Assembly (NCBI GenBank): GCA_964617955.1
Contig: CAZTXB010000008.1
Coordinates: forward strand, 62,001-126,000
Source: JABWCE01 sp964617955
GTDB taxonomy: Bacteria; Bacteroidota; Bacteroidia; NS11-12g; UBA9320
DNA length: 64,000 nucleotides
Reading direction: 5' to 3'
How positions within the stretch are numbered: the stretch's first letter is position 1; each line of letters starts with the position of its first letter. Positions 55,301 to 63,510 of the stretch are shown here, in pieces. The translations under genes and the position numbers were made by a program. The notes under the pieces are model-generated. The model was not told the origin of the DNA. It worked only from the letters and a program-made list of their open reading frames with translations, and ran no database searches.

Positions 55301-56816
55301 CATTGAAAGTCAAATTGACATTGGGGTCGGCAATTTCAAACTTTCCGTCAAACAGCTTCTTTTCTAGTACTCCATCGAAGGTCGCTCCGGTATAATTGTA
55401 GTTATGGTAGGCAAAGCTGTAAATATTTCCCGAAAGGGCCGTTTTCAAATTATCGATGTTAAAGCCCATGCCATCGAGCTGAATCGCGAAATTTGTCTTT
55501 CCGAAATTCCCGTCATTTAAAAGTTTTTGAAGGTCCAGATCAAATGCCTGAATGCTGCCCTTATAGCGTTCGGGCTGGTTTTCGGGCCAGCTTATGTTCA
55601 GGTCGGTTTCCAGAATTCCTACGGTGGTCAAGAATTGACCTTTGGCCGTGATATCGGATAAATTTCCAGAAAATTGACCCTTATACTCTATGGACCCAAT
55701 TCTCAAGAGCTCTTCAGGAAACTCGGTGTGTGTAATTTGTCCTATCGATGAAGGATTGGCCGTGAGCTTTGTGATGTCCATGTCAAAGCCTAAGGTTCTT
55801 GTGTCGGTGAGGTTGGTGAGCAAAATGTCGCCCTCAAGTCGATTTAAGCTGCCCGCCTTGATTTCAACTTTTTTACCCCTCAGCTTTTCGAGGGTACCGC
55901 TTACTTTGCCTTCAAGGGTTACCGGGAAGTGATAGGTCAACAAACTGTTCGAAAAAAAGGCCACGTCTTTCATGTTCACAATGGAATTCGAAAGTTTGGC
56001 ATCCCATTTCACCTTGCTCACAAAATCGGAGAGTTCGGCATAATTTTTATAGCTGAATTTGAGATAATTGCCCAAACGAGAATACGGCGTTTTAAATACC
56101 ATGTTTTCAAATTCCATAACTGTGGATGAAATGGTTGTCTGAGCTGAAAATTCTCTCATTTCTATACCTGACTTCTCCTTAAAATGCAGTTTTTCAATTC
56201 CCAAACTCAAGGAGTCGCCAATGAGTTTAAAGGGTTGTATAATGCCTTCTATGCCATGATAAACCATATGACTCTCGTCAAAACGTCGGTCGGTGGGCGC
56301 TTCAAGGTTTTCATCCCGGTAGCAATAGTCTACGTTTTTAAGCTCTAATTTTTTTATAAAGAGCTTGAAGGGAACAAAAGGCCCTTTTGAATGGCTCGGT
56401 GGGGAGAAATAATCAACAATGAATTGGTAATTAAAATCGGTTTCTCCTTTGTGAATGAGCATGTTAAATTTGGTATTCTCTATTACAGCTCCCTTTAATC
56501 GCGCCAATTGTATTTTTTCGTCGAAGAGAATATTGATATTGAAATTGGTTTTTAATTTGCCGAAGTAGGCCAAAGTATCGCCCGCTTGATCTTCAATATA
56601 CAGTCCCTTCAAAACCATGTTGTTAATAAGTTCAAAATGAAGAGATTTGAGCTTGACTTTGGTTTTCAACTCCTTGGAAAGAAAAATGACTGCTTTTTGG
56701 GCCGCCCAATTTTGAAAGCTCGAGCTTCGCAACAAGATGTAGATCGTGGTGAGCGCGAATACGAAGAAACACACCGCTAATAAAAACCCCTTTGATATTT
56801 TTTTGAGTATTTTCAA
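52395..56816 (-). CDS. TamB-like translocation and assembly module protein
   Basis: A 1473-residue AsmA/TamB-type protein: N-terminal anchor (KGFLLAVCFFVFALTTIYIL), then a very long region of repeated beta strands, and the C-terminal TamB (DUF490) domain with YYEIAQGGYNFTALNNVV, GGRITWDGQPLDAKVDL and a basic end (RKRMYDKKQLRRARRTKKQ). Such proteins bridge the envelope and carry lipids or help outer membrane proteins insert. The TTG start at 56814-56816 gives the expected anchor. Divergent to tsaD, 49 bases apart. Confidence 0.88.
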   Translation of the reverse strand: MKILKKISKGFLLAVCFFVFALTTIYILLRSSSFQNWAAQKAVIFLSKELKTKVKLKSLHFELINNMVLKGLYIEDQAGDTLAYFGKLKTNFNINILFDEKIQLARLKGAVIENTKFNMLIHKGETDFNYQFIVDYFSPPSHSKGPFVPFKLFIKKLELKNVDYCYRDENLEAPTDRRFDESHMVYHGIEGIIQPFKLIGDSLSLGIEKLHFKEKSGIEMREFSAQTTISSTVMEFENMVFKTPYSRLGNYLKFSYKNYAELSDFVSKVKWDAKLSNSIVNMKDVAFFSNSLLTYHFPVTLEGKVSGTLEKLRGKKVEIKAGSLNRLEGDILLTNLTDTRTLGFDMDITKLTANPSSIGQITHTEFPEELLRIGSIEYKGQFSGNLSDITAKGQFLTTVGILETDLNISWPENQPERYKGSIQAFDLDLQKLLNDGNFGKTNFAIQLDGMGFNIDNLKTALSGNIYSFAYHNYNYTGATFDGVLEKKLFDGKFEIADPNVNLTFNGMFDMLKENPGGEFKAKLGEVNLAKLGFGDINIKGIDQVSLNFHGSDIDDMEIQTLLNNVVLERKDSIYRLGTVDLVASGPSTARNVRLKSILGDIHISGKYKISQFNTISSNLLYDLFPDYYSDMKKEASDVDLRFDLDIIDSRFISALTLPELTYSRLNAAGVYNSANQNMDILARADYVKYQNQKFNHVDISSSKQPGQRLSLHVEAQDLWTNDSFFTDNLELQAELGANDINFKLNAADSTDDIGLRSKGLIVFSDGAVDLKLTNTSVFLHGKPWHVDDVNHMRYANSNLFIEGLKVTHGDQVLEMKGEAGTETLKDLSLTVSNFNLVEINPLLKSYGSEIEGILNGRILLNGSVQRPLVESLITVNKLNYNKDSIGNLELTTQSSGSLYKMNLEGKITNGLIHDLSLLGTLDLSPDKEKIDLKCTLFETGIEPFEILTEGLFSQLKGKANGVISVKGDLSNPEINGNLKLKNAGLFMDYLGIPLKINEANIKIDKDKIELQEFKVLDPYGSIALAGGKIHHRNFDDLKFDIYLKGLNNFNCMNLTKEQGDMFYGMAYVDGEVKVKGPIDELFLGIHAKTRAKTTISLPLTDNSENTGPDYIKLVDLMAEAPNSEVKKLSGITMDFVFDVTPEAEIKLIFDEKFNDVMNATGEGNIRMNITTFGDFEMYGYYEIAQGGYNFTALNNVVNAKLSVRQGGRITWDGQPLDAKVDLVAITTVRADPTPIITSSAVSNQSISPVNVDCEIYMKDQLFKPDIRLGINLSNDKQPGQFNNSSVSNAINQIKADQEETNKQFINLLVFNSFAPINSGLNTGANTNALTSLENSIGALVSSQVNNWLRQIDPNWEAKVDWKSATNRETNNQIIFSLKKKIYNDRIEIGGVYGQTGNSSIDVDVSYKIKKDGSLRVRAFNSRANDPSSFNNKPVNTQGLGFFYRHEKDYLFEKMRKRMYDKKQLRRARRTKKQ

Positions 56817-56827
56817 GCGCTAATCTG

Positions 56828-56835
56828 CGAATTTA
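56828..56835 (-). promoter_or_regulatory. TamB gene -7 box (variant)
   Basis: The minus strand reads TAAATTCG, one base from TAnnTTTG, 11 bases before the TTG start. Confidence 0.3.
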
Positions 56836-56865
56836 ACTAAAATTGCAGCTTAGTTAGTCCGCAAT

Positions 56866-57885
56866 ATGCATACCAACGCTGAACATGTCCAGAATATTAC
56901 CCTGCTTGCCATCGAATCCTCCTGTGACGACACGGCAGTATCTGTGATATCGAATGGTGAAATTCTCAGTAATATCGTGGCTAACCAGGAGGTTCATGCC
57001 AAATTCGGTGGTGTGGTACCTGAACTGGCCTCCCGTTCCCATCTCAAGCACATTTTACCGGTGGTGCATATGGCTTTGCAAAAAGCCAACACTGCACTCA
57101 GCGATTTGAAGGGTATTGCCTACACACAGGGCCCCGGATTACTGGGTTCCCTCCTCGTAGGTTCAAGCTTTGCTAAAGGCCTTTCGCTGAGTCTTAATAT
57201 TCCACTTATTGCCGTTAATCATTTGGAAGCTCACGTTTTGGCCAATTTGATTGAATGGCCCGACATGGATTTTCCTTTTTTATGCCTTTTGGTATCAGGA
57301 GGTCATACTCAAATCATAAAGGTAAATTCCATATCCAATATGGAAATATTAGGCCGTACTCTTGATGATGCTGCTGGAGAAGCGTTCGACAAGGCCGCTA
57401 AAATGATGGGCATCCCTTATCCGGGCGGCCCACTGATCGACAAATATGCCCAAGACGGCAACCCCTTAGCGTTTAACTTTTCTGTTGGCAAGGTGCCCAA
57501 CCTGGATTTTAGCTTCAGCGGATTTAAAACTTCGGTACTTTATTTCATCAGAGATAAGATGGCCGGCGATGCAACTTTTGTAGAGACTAACAGGTCTGAT
57601 CTGTGTGCTTCTGCCCAATTTACCATTGTGAACTATTTGATGTCGAAACTACAAACGGCTGTGAAGCAGACCAAAATAAACAGGGTGACTATCGCCGGCG
57701 GAGTGGCCGCCAATAGCAGCTTAAGAAAGGCCTTGAATGAAAAAGCCATGTCTGAATCCTGGTCAGTTCATGTTCCTTCATTGGAGTATTGCACCGATAA
57801 CGCCGCCATGATAGCCATGGCAGCCTACCATAAATTCAAGGCATCACAATTTTCTAATCTTGAAGAATCGGTTTATGCCTCATAA
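56866..57885 (+). CDS. tsaD: tRNA threonylcarbamoyladenosine transferase TsaD
   Basis: TsaD transfers threonylcarbamoyl to A37 of ANN-decoding tRNAs with TsaB and TsaE. The metal-binding His119 and His123 are in NHLEAH; LAIESSCDDTAVSVI (14-28), YTQGPGLLGSLLVG, LVSGGHTQI and GGVAANSSLR are all present. Length 339 is normal. It heads a plus-strand cluster, but the next gene is not functionally related. Confidence 0.97.
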   Translation: MHTNAEHVQNITLLAIESSCDDTAVSVISNGEILSNIVANQEVHAKFGGVVPELASRSHLKHILPVVHMALQKANTALSDLKGIAYTQGPGLLGSLLVGSSFAKGLSLSLNIPLIAVNHLEAHVLANLIEWPDMDFPFLCLLVSGGHTQIIKVNSISNMEILGRTLDDAAGEAFDKAAKMMGIPYPGGPLIDKYAQDGNPLAFNFSVGKVPNLDFSFSGFKTSVLYFIRDKMAGDATFVETNRSDLCASAQFTIVNYLMSKLQTAVKQTKINRVTIAGGVAANSSLRKALNEKAMSESWSVHVPSLEYCTDNAAMIAMAAYHKFKASQFSNLEESVYAS

Positions 57886-57927
57886 AAAATTTGGCAGAAG
57901 GCATAATAATTGTAACAAAAACAAGTC

Positions 57928-58773
57928 ATGAAATACGTTAAGAGATTTATTCTTCTGCTCATGCTGATGTGCTTTGAACAAAACTTAAGTTTTGGACAAG
58001 ACGGCATTGATACAGCCATATTCAAATTTTACAAGGTGAAAAAAATGTGGGTTTGGGTGAAGTTGCCTATTCTGCCTAACAAATCCTTGAACGACAGCTG
58101 CAAGGCCGAAATTTATGAATTTGATACCCTGCAACGCATCACTTACCAAAACAACCGAATGAGTTGTTACGGTTGGAGCAACTCCTCAGAAAATTTCAAC
58201 ACCTACGATTCCAAAAATCGCATTGTGATGTCTAAAAGAGTGACCGATGAAATGACCACTTTCATAAAATATTTTTACAACGAAAAAAACGACCCGATAA
58301 GAATTGTCCAGACCAGTCCTCAACAACCCGATTCCTTTGAAACGCTTAACTTTTACACCTACAACAAAAAAGGAAAAGCATCAGAAATGACGACCTTGGA
58401 GGTTTCAGGCCCGGATACCACTAAATTTCTGGTCAAATACGAATACGACGATGCCTTGAACGTAAAACTCATTTTAACCTATACCTTCGATGGGCAACTC
58501 ATCGAAAAAAAGACCTTCGAAATTACACCCATCAGCCGGAAAGTACTGGAGTTTACCACCGAGACCAAATTGCCCCGCGAAAAATACAGCAAAGGCACCA
58601 ATATGTACAATTTCAACGCACAACTCAGCCGTACCCAATACAGTAACAACACCTGGATAGATTATATCTATAGCGACGATGGCCTTTTGGCCGAATCTCT
58701 GAGCTATAATATGCTAGGTAAACTAAACGCCTGGAAACGCTATTATTATGAATTTTATGAAACCAATCGCTAA
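57928..58773 (+). CDS. Secreted YD/RHS-like repeat protein
   Basis: Signal peptide (to about LSFGQ), then strands with repeated Y-x-Y-(D/N)-x-x-G or K patterns: YNEKNDPIRIVQTSPQQ, NFYTYNKKGKASEMTTLEV, YEYDDALNVKLILTYTFDGQ, YIYSDDGLLAESLSYNMLGK. This is the look of short YD-repeat proteins of Bacteroidota, of unknown role. It overlaps crcB by 26 bases, which implies co-transcription. Confidence 0.6.
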   Translation: MKYVKRFILLLMLMCFEQNLSFGQDGIDTAIFKFYKVKKMWVWVKLPILPNKSLNDSCKAEIYEFDTLQRITYQNNRMSCYGWSNSSENFNTYDSKNRIVMSKRVTDEMTTFIKYFYNEKNDPIRIVQTSPQQPDSFETLNFYTYNKKGKASEMTTLEVSGPDTTKFLVKYEYDDALNVKLILTYTFDGQLIEKKTFEITPISRKVLEFTTETKLPREKYSKGTNMYNFNAQLSRTQYSNNTWIDYIYSDDGLLAESLSYNMLGKLNAWKRYYYEFYETNR

Positions 58774-59131
58774 TTTCATATTGGTATTTCTGGGGGGCGG
58801 ACTCGGCTCATCGGTGAGGTATTTAATGGGCTTGCTTATGAAATCAAACCCGACAGGTTTCCCTTCGGCCACCTTTATGGTCAACATCACAGGGTGCCTG
58901 CTCATTGGCTTGCTCTATCCCTTGCTGAACTTCGAAAATCAAAATTTAAAACTTTTTCTGCTCATCGGATTTCTAGGGGGCTATACTACCTTTTCAACTT
59001 TTAGCCAGGAAACGGTTCAAATGATTAACAGTGGTCTGCATTTGTCTGCATTTTTTTACCTAATTTTGAGCAACATTTTTGGACTTCTGGCCGTTTATTC
59101 AGGTATTAAAATTACTGACTTTTTTTCGTGA
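58748..59131 (+). CDS. crcB: Fluoride export channel CrcB/Fluc
   Basis: A 127-residue membrane protein with four segments. Family motifs: FLGGGLGSSVRYLMG near the start, NITGCLLIGLLYPLL (the conserved Asn), and GFLGGYTTFSTFSQETV with the Phe-box. Fluc works as an antiparallel dimer that removes cytoplasmic fluoride. It overlaps the gene before by 26 and the gene after by 4 bases. No fluoride riboswitch is evident. Confidence 0.93.
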   Translation: MNFMKPIANFILVFLGGGLGSSVRYLMGLLMKSNPTGFPSATFMVNITGCLLIGLLYPLLNFENQNLKLFLLIGFLGGYTTFSTFSQETVQMINSGLHLSAFFYLILSNIFGLLAVYSGIKITDFFS

Positions 59132-60390
59132 AAATTAAAATATTCTTTTTCCTGCTCCTACATTTTGTAAGCATGGGGGCTTTCGCCTCTAAGATATTGA
59201 TACCGATGGATCAAGCCCAAAAGGACCATCTGAAGGCCTATGGTATTGCTTACTGGATATTGACCTACGACAAGGAAGTGGAGTGGCTGCTCAATTATAG
59301 AGGGGGCAGCTTTATGGTTGATTTTTACGACAAATTCGAAAAAGAATGCCTGCTCAGGGGCGTTTCCTATCAAAAAATAAGTGAGGGTGCTGCCAACGCT
59401 ATTTATACAGAAATTGCTAACCCTGCCATCAACATGGAGGTGGTTAAATTATTGAAAGCCCCTAAAGTTGCCGTTTACAGTCCCAAGACAAAACAACCGT
59501 GGGATGATGCGGTAACCCTGGTGCTCACTTATGCCGAAATTCCCTATGAAACGGTTTTTGACGATGAGGTGATGGAAGGCAAATTGCCATTGTACGACTG
59601 GCTGCATTTGCATCACGAAGATTTTACAGGCCAATACGGTAAGTTTTGGTCCAGTTACCACCAGGCCGATTGGTACAAGCAACAAGTGGCTGAATCGGAA
59701 TCCATAGCCGCAAAACACGGTTTTAAGAAAGTTTCGGACCTGAAGTTAGCCGTCGTTAAAAAAATTAGGGATTTTACACTCGGGGGAGGTTTTTTATTTG
59801 CCATGTGCAGCGCCACCGACAGTTACGACATTGCCCTTGCCGCCGATGGCGTTGACATCTGTGAGAGCATGTACGACGGCGACGGAATAGACCCCAATGC
59901 CCAGTCGAAACTGAATTTCGATAATGCTTTCGCCTTTCATAATTTTACGCTTGAGCTCAATCCTTATGTATACGAGTACTCGAATATCGATATGCAATAC
60001 AATGAAAGATCGGTTTCAGAGGCCAATGATCTGTTTGTACTTTTCGACTTTTCTGCCAAATTTGATGTCATCCCAACCATGCTTTGCCAAAACCATGAAA
60101 AAGCCATTAAAGGGTTTATGGGGCAAACCACCGCTTTCCGCAAATCGTTGATTAAAAGCGATGTACTCATCATGGGACAAAATATTTCGATTGGTGAAGC
60201 ACGGTATATTCACGGAACCCTTGGAAAAGGAACCTGGACTTTTTATGGAGGCCACGACCCTGAAGATTACCAGCACATGGTAGGCGAACCACCAACGGAA
60301 CTCTCTCTGCATCCAAACTCACCCGGCTACCGGCTTATCTTAAACAATATTTTATTCCCGTCGGCCAAAAAGAAAAAACTTAAGACTTGA
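59128..60390 (+). CDS. Secreted protein commonly labelled asparagine synthetase B (no such domain)
   Basis: A 420-residue exported protein (signal peptide to about MGAFAS) that begins KILIPMDQAQKDHLKAYGIA. Conserved stretches such as WLLNYRGGSFMVDFY, LTYAEIPYETVFDDEVMEG, LHLHHEDFTGQYGKFW, GGGFLFAMCSATDSYDIALA and DGDGIDPNAQSKLNFDNAFA define a Bacteroidota family that databases often call asparagine synthetase B. It has neither the N-terminal glutaminase Cys nor the SGG ATP loop of AsnB. The GGGFLFAMCSA segment recalls the nucleophile elbow of class I amidotransferase folds. Function unknown. Start GTG overlaps the crcB stop (GTGA). Confidence 0.8.
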   Translation: MKIKIFFFLLLHFVSMGAFASKILIPMDQAQKDHLKAYGIAYWILTYDKEVEWLLNYRGGSFMVDFYDKFEKECLLRGVSYQKISEGAANAIYTEIANPAINMEVVKLLKAPKVAVYSPKTKQPWDDAVTLVLTYAEIPYETVFDDEVMEGKLPLYDWLHLHHEDFTGQYGKFWSSYHQADWYKQQVAESESIAAKHGFKKVSDLKLAVVKKIRDFTLGGGFLFAMCSATDSYDIALAADGVDICESMYDGDGIDPNAQSKLNFDNAFAFHNFTLELNPYVYEYSNIDMQYNERSVSEANDLFVLFDFSAKFDVIPTMLCQNHEKAIKGFMGQTTAFRKSLIKSDVLIMGQNISIGEARYIHGTLGKGTWTFYGGHDPEDYQHMVGEPPTELSLHPNSPGYRLILNNILFPSAKKKKLKT

Positions 60391-60401
60391 TTATGAGTCT
60401 T

Positions 60402-60423
60402 CTGGGCCTAAATGCCAGTTTTT
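60402..60423 (+). terminator. Terminator after the crcB operon
   Basis: CTGGGC and GCCAG (60402-60418) form a short stem with one bulge, followed by five T. It lies 12 bases past the stop of the previous gene. Confidence 0.5.
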
Positions 60424-60502
60424 CCAAAATCTTTTCTACCCAGGACTGAGTTTTTCATATTAAAAAAAAGAATACTTTTGAGGTGAAAGCTATTCTTAAA
60501 AT

Positions 60503-61405
60503 ATGAAAGATCTCGGACAAATTATTGCCAATATTACCTCTTATAGGCGGCACTCCGATAAAGCCATTAATTCCTTGAAGGGCATATTGATTGGAATCAA
60601 TTTTGACAACGCCATTAATCAAGAGGAGCTCAGCGAGCTCAAATTATGGATAGACAATCAAGGAGAGCTCTTGCAACGAAATCCTTTCATCGAATTTAAA
60701 GCGGTGATTGAAAATGTGTTCTCTCATAAAATTCCTGCCAATGAAGGTATTCAGGATTTGGCGTGGCTATGCGACCGCTACGCTAAAAACCACCACTATT
60801 ACAATTTGGTAACCACCGATTTGCAAACCCTTCATGGCATTTGTCATGGCATTTTGTCGGATGGCGAAATCAATGACGAGGAAATAGTGAATTTAAATCT
60901 GTGGTTGGCTAAAAACGAACATCTAAAAACCTATTATCCTTACGACGAAATAAGAAGCCTGATCCTCTCTATTTTATCGGACAGTACAGTGAGTGAAGAA
61001 CAAAGGCTTATTCTTAAAACCTATATTCACCACTTTGTGAAACTGGAGGAGAACCACATGGAAGACAAGCTAGTGCATGATACCTCAAGTGTAGAAATTT
61101 CGAGATTATATGATGAGGACCCAAGCATCAGCTTTCAGGATAAAACGTTTTGCATTACAGGGATACTTCAAAAAAGCAACCGTCTTGAGCTTTCTAATAG
61201 TATTTTGGCTTTGGGAGGCAATCCAACCGAAACCCTCACCAGTAAAACCGATTATTTAATTGTTGGAGATAACGGCAATCCTGCCTGGGCCTTTTCAAGC
61301 TACGGCCGAAAGGTGGAAAAAGCCCTTGGCATGATTAAAAATGGCCACAAAATTGTGCTTATTCACGAATTTGATTTTGCCGAAATAATGGATGAACTGA
61401 CTTAA
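60503..61405 (+). CDS. BRCT-domain protein with TerB-like helical region
   Basis: Residues about 205-300 form a BRCT domain of the DNA-ligase type: DKTFCITGILQKSNRLELSN, GGNPTETLTSKTDYLIVGDN, then a conserved Trp (NPAWAFSSYGRKVEKA) and HKIVLIHEFDF. The first 190 residues are helical, with two similar acidic units (INQEELSELKLWIDNQGELL and INDEEIVNLNLWLAKNEHLK) in the style of TerB or of metal-binding repeats. No nuclease or ligase motif is seen. BRCT suggests DNA or phosphopeptide binding; the function is unknown. A neighbour of hemW by chance. Confidence 0.75.
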   Translation: MKDLGQIIANITSYRRHSDKAINSLKGILIGINFDNAINQEELSELKLWIDNQGELLQRNPFIEFKAVIENVFSHKIPANEGIQDLAWLCDRYAKNHHYYNLVTTDLQTLHGICHGILSDGEINDEEIVNLNLWLAKNEHLKTYYPYDEIRSLILSILSDSTVSEEQRLILKTYIHHFVKLEENHMEDKLVHDTSSVEISRLYDEDPSISFQDKTFCITGILQKSNRLELSNSILALGGNPTETLTSKTDYLIVGDNGNPAWAFSSYGRKVEKALGMIKNGHKIVLIHEFDFAEIMDELT

Positions 61406-61547
61406 TCTTTTTAGAAATGCATGTCAGTTTTTTAGGGATGCATCCGGCATTCACATCCAATAAAAAATTAAAAAAGTGTAAACCATAAAAATTCCTGCCC
61501 ATTAAAAACAAAACGCGATTGCCCATCCTATCCTAATTTACCCAAAC

Positions 61548-62690
61548 TTGTCGAGCCTCTACCTACATATCCCTTTTTGCACCAAAGCCTGTTTTTATTG
61601 TGATTTTCATTTTTCAGTGAACCCATCCGGAATGAAAGATTTGACCGAGGCATTGGTTCAAGAACTCATTTATTATGGCAAAAACGGTGTGAATCCTTTT
61701 TTTAAAAACGAACCCATCGAAACCATCTATTTTGGAGGGGGAACGCCTTCGGTGTTACCGACCGACGACCTTTCAAAAATCATGGATACAATTTTTAAGC
61801 ATTATGACGTCATCGCCGAACCGGAGATTACACTGGAAGCCAATCCCGACGACCTGAACCCAATCTTTTTACATACTCTGAAATCCATGTCTGTTAATCG
61901 TTTGAGCATTGGAATCCAGTCATTTTATGAGGACCATTTAAGGTGGATGAATCGCTCACACAATGCCACTCAAGCCTTGAATTGCATAGAAGATGCCTTG
62001 AATGCAGGCATTTCAAATCTCAGCATAGACCTTATTTATGGCTTTCCGGGTCTTACCCAAAAACAATGGGAGGCCAATTTGCTCAAAGTCCAGTCTTTTT
62101 CAATTCAACACTTGTCATGCTACGCATTAACGGTTGAGGAGAAAACACCCCTTCACAAACTTATTGAAACAGGACGGTATAAGGCACCGGATGCCGATAA
62201 AGCAGTGAAACATTTCAATACCCTCCTGCAATGGGCCGAATTGAACCTTTGGGATCATTATGAAATTTCTAATTTTTGCAGAGATGGATTTTTTTCCAAA
62301 CACAATACAGGCTATTGGCAACAGAAAAAGTATTTGGGAGTAGGCCCCTCAGCTCACTCCTATAACATTTCGCACCGTCGCTGGAACGTAAAGGATAACA
62401 AACAGTATGTGCAACATTGGACCCATAATGAACCCCTCTTTACCGAGGAACTCTTAACTGTGCACGACAATTTGAATGATTATATTCTAACCTCTATTCG
62501 CACCAAATGGGGTTTAGATCTTCACAAGGCCTCCCAGATCGGGGGATGTGATTTTGCGGAGAAGAACAAAAAGGCGATTCGTAAATATGCCGATTTGCTT
62601 TTACTAGAAGTGCGCGACCAATCCCTTTTTTTAACTCAAGATGGCAAACTGTATGCAGACGGAATTGCCAGGGATTTTTTTGAAATTTAG
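61548..62690 (+). CDS. hemW: Radical SAM protein HemW (heme chaperone, coproporphyrinogen oxidase-like)
   Basis: The radical SAM cluster motif Cys11-x3-Cys15-x2-Cys18 is in IPFCTKACFYCDFHFS. GGGTPSVL and the later SIDLIYGFPGLTQKQW and GVGPSAHSY match HemW, which inserts heme into target proteins. HemW lacks the fourth Cys that HemN has after the motif; here the residue after Cys18 is Asp, as in HemW. The start is TTG at 61548. Length 380 is normal. Confidence 0.92.
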   Translation: MSSLYLHIPFCTKACFYCDFHFSVNPSGMKDLTEALVQELIYYGKNGVNPFFKNEPIETIYFGGGTPSVLPTDDLSKIMDTIFKHYDVIAEPEITLEANPDDLNPIFLHTLKSMSVNRLSIGIQSFYEDHLRWMNRSHNATQALNCIEDALNAGISNLSIDLIYGFPGLTQKQWEANLLKVQSFSIQHLSCYALTVEEKTPLHKLIETGRYKAPDADKAVKHFNTLLQWAELNLWDHYEISNFCRDGFFSKHNTGYWQQKKYLGVGPSAHSYNISHRRWNVKDNKQYVQHWTHNEPLFTEELLTVHDNLNDYILTSIRTKWGLDLHKASQIGGCDFAEKNKKAIRKYADLLLLEVRDQSLFLTQDGKLYADGIARDFFEI

Positions 62691-62695
62691 AGTTC

Positions 62696-63163
62696 CTAAT
62701 CGCCTTTTCTGCCTGATATGACTTCTTGCATGGCGTCCTGGATGAGAGCCAATTCATAACCTCTGCCCAACAACCATTTGGTAAGTTTATGCTGCTCTTG
62801 CCAGGCAAAACTTCCCGTCATCTTTTTTTCTATCAATTCCATTAAGGTGTCCCAATAATCGGATTCATCTATTTCCTTCATGGCTGATTTAATGCAATAC
62901 TCCGATATTTTCCGCAACTTGAGTTCCTGCCTTATTTTGACTCTGCCCCATTTTTTGGTCCTAAATTTACCACCGGCATAGGCCTTTACAAAACGCTCTT
63001 CATTTAAATAGTTAGTTTCGATGAGCCTGACCATCACTTCGTTCACGGTATCGGTATTACAGCCCAATTGGTAAAGTTTGTTTTTTACCTCTTGGTGACA
63101 GCGCTCCTGATAGGCGCAGTAATGCTCTGCTTTTGCTATTATTTCAGCCTGAATCAATGACAT
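62696..63163 (-). CDS. recX: Regulatory protein RecX
   Basis: RecX inhibits RecA filaments. The 155-residue protein is all helical, with three repeat units: HYCAYQERCHQEVKNKLYQL, YLNEERFVKAYAGGKFRTKK, WGRVKIRQELKLRKISEYCI, typical of the family. It ends five bases from the convergent hemW. No recA gene is in the window. Confidence 0.88.
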   Translation of the reverse strand: MSLIQAEIIAKAEHYCAYQERCHQEVKNKLYQLGCNTDTVNEVMVRLIETNYLNEERFVKAYAGGKFRTKKWGRVKIRQELKLRKISEYCIKSAMKEIDESDYWDTLMELIEKKMTGSFAWQEQHKLTKWLLGRGYELALIQDAMQEVISGRKGD

Positions 63164-63174
63164 GTGCGAGATTG

Positions 63175-63182
63175 CAAAGTTA
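63175..63182 (-). promoter_or_regulatory. recX -7 box
   Basis: The minus strand reads TAACTTTG, matching TAnnTTTG, 11 bases before the recX ATG. Confidence 0.45.
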
Positions 63183-63435
63183 TTTAAAAATGTGGGGCAC
63201 GTGAGGGTTTGAAATATACAGCGGTAAAGAGAAAAAAGAAATTACAGCCCTTAACCAACACAACCACTTTATTTAATTTGCAAGGAAACCTGCTTGAAGT
63301 AAAAAAAGCGGTGCTAAACTTTAATTCCAATCCTTTCAAATTTTTTCTAGGCACATCCGATGGGGTTTTATTATACCGATTGTAAAAAATCTATAGTCCA
63401 ATCAATTGTTCTATTATTTTTTTATATCGGCATCA

Positions 63436-63487
63436 ACCATTGTAAAATTATTAATTAGCTTTGGGCTATTTAATAATTACAATTGGT
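63436..63487. promoter_or_regulatory. AT-rich inverted repeat upstream of dcd
   Basis: ACCATTGTAAAATTATTAAT with TAGC (to about 63459) pairs with GCTATTTAATAATTACAATT and GGT (to 63487), about 20 base pairs with two small bulges and one mismatch, around a five-base loop TTTGG. It stands 23 bases before the dcd ATG, in a 347-base gap that otherwise shows nothing. It lacks a T tail, so it is more likely an operator or leader structure than a terminator. Confidence 0.45.
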
Positions 63488-63510
63488 ATTAATTTGCAGC
63501 CTCATAAAAA

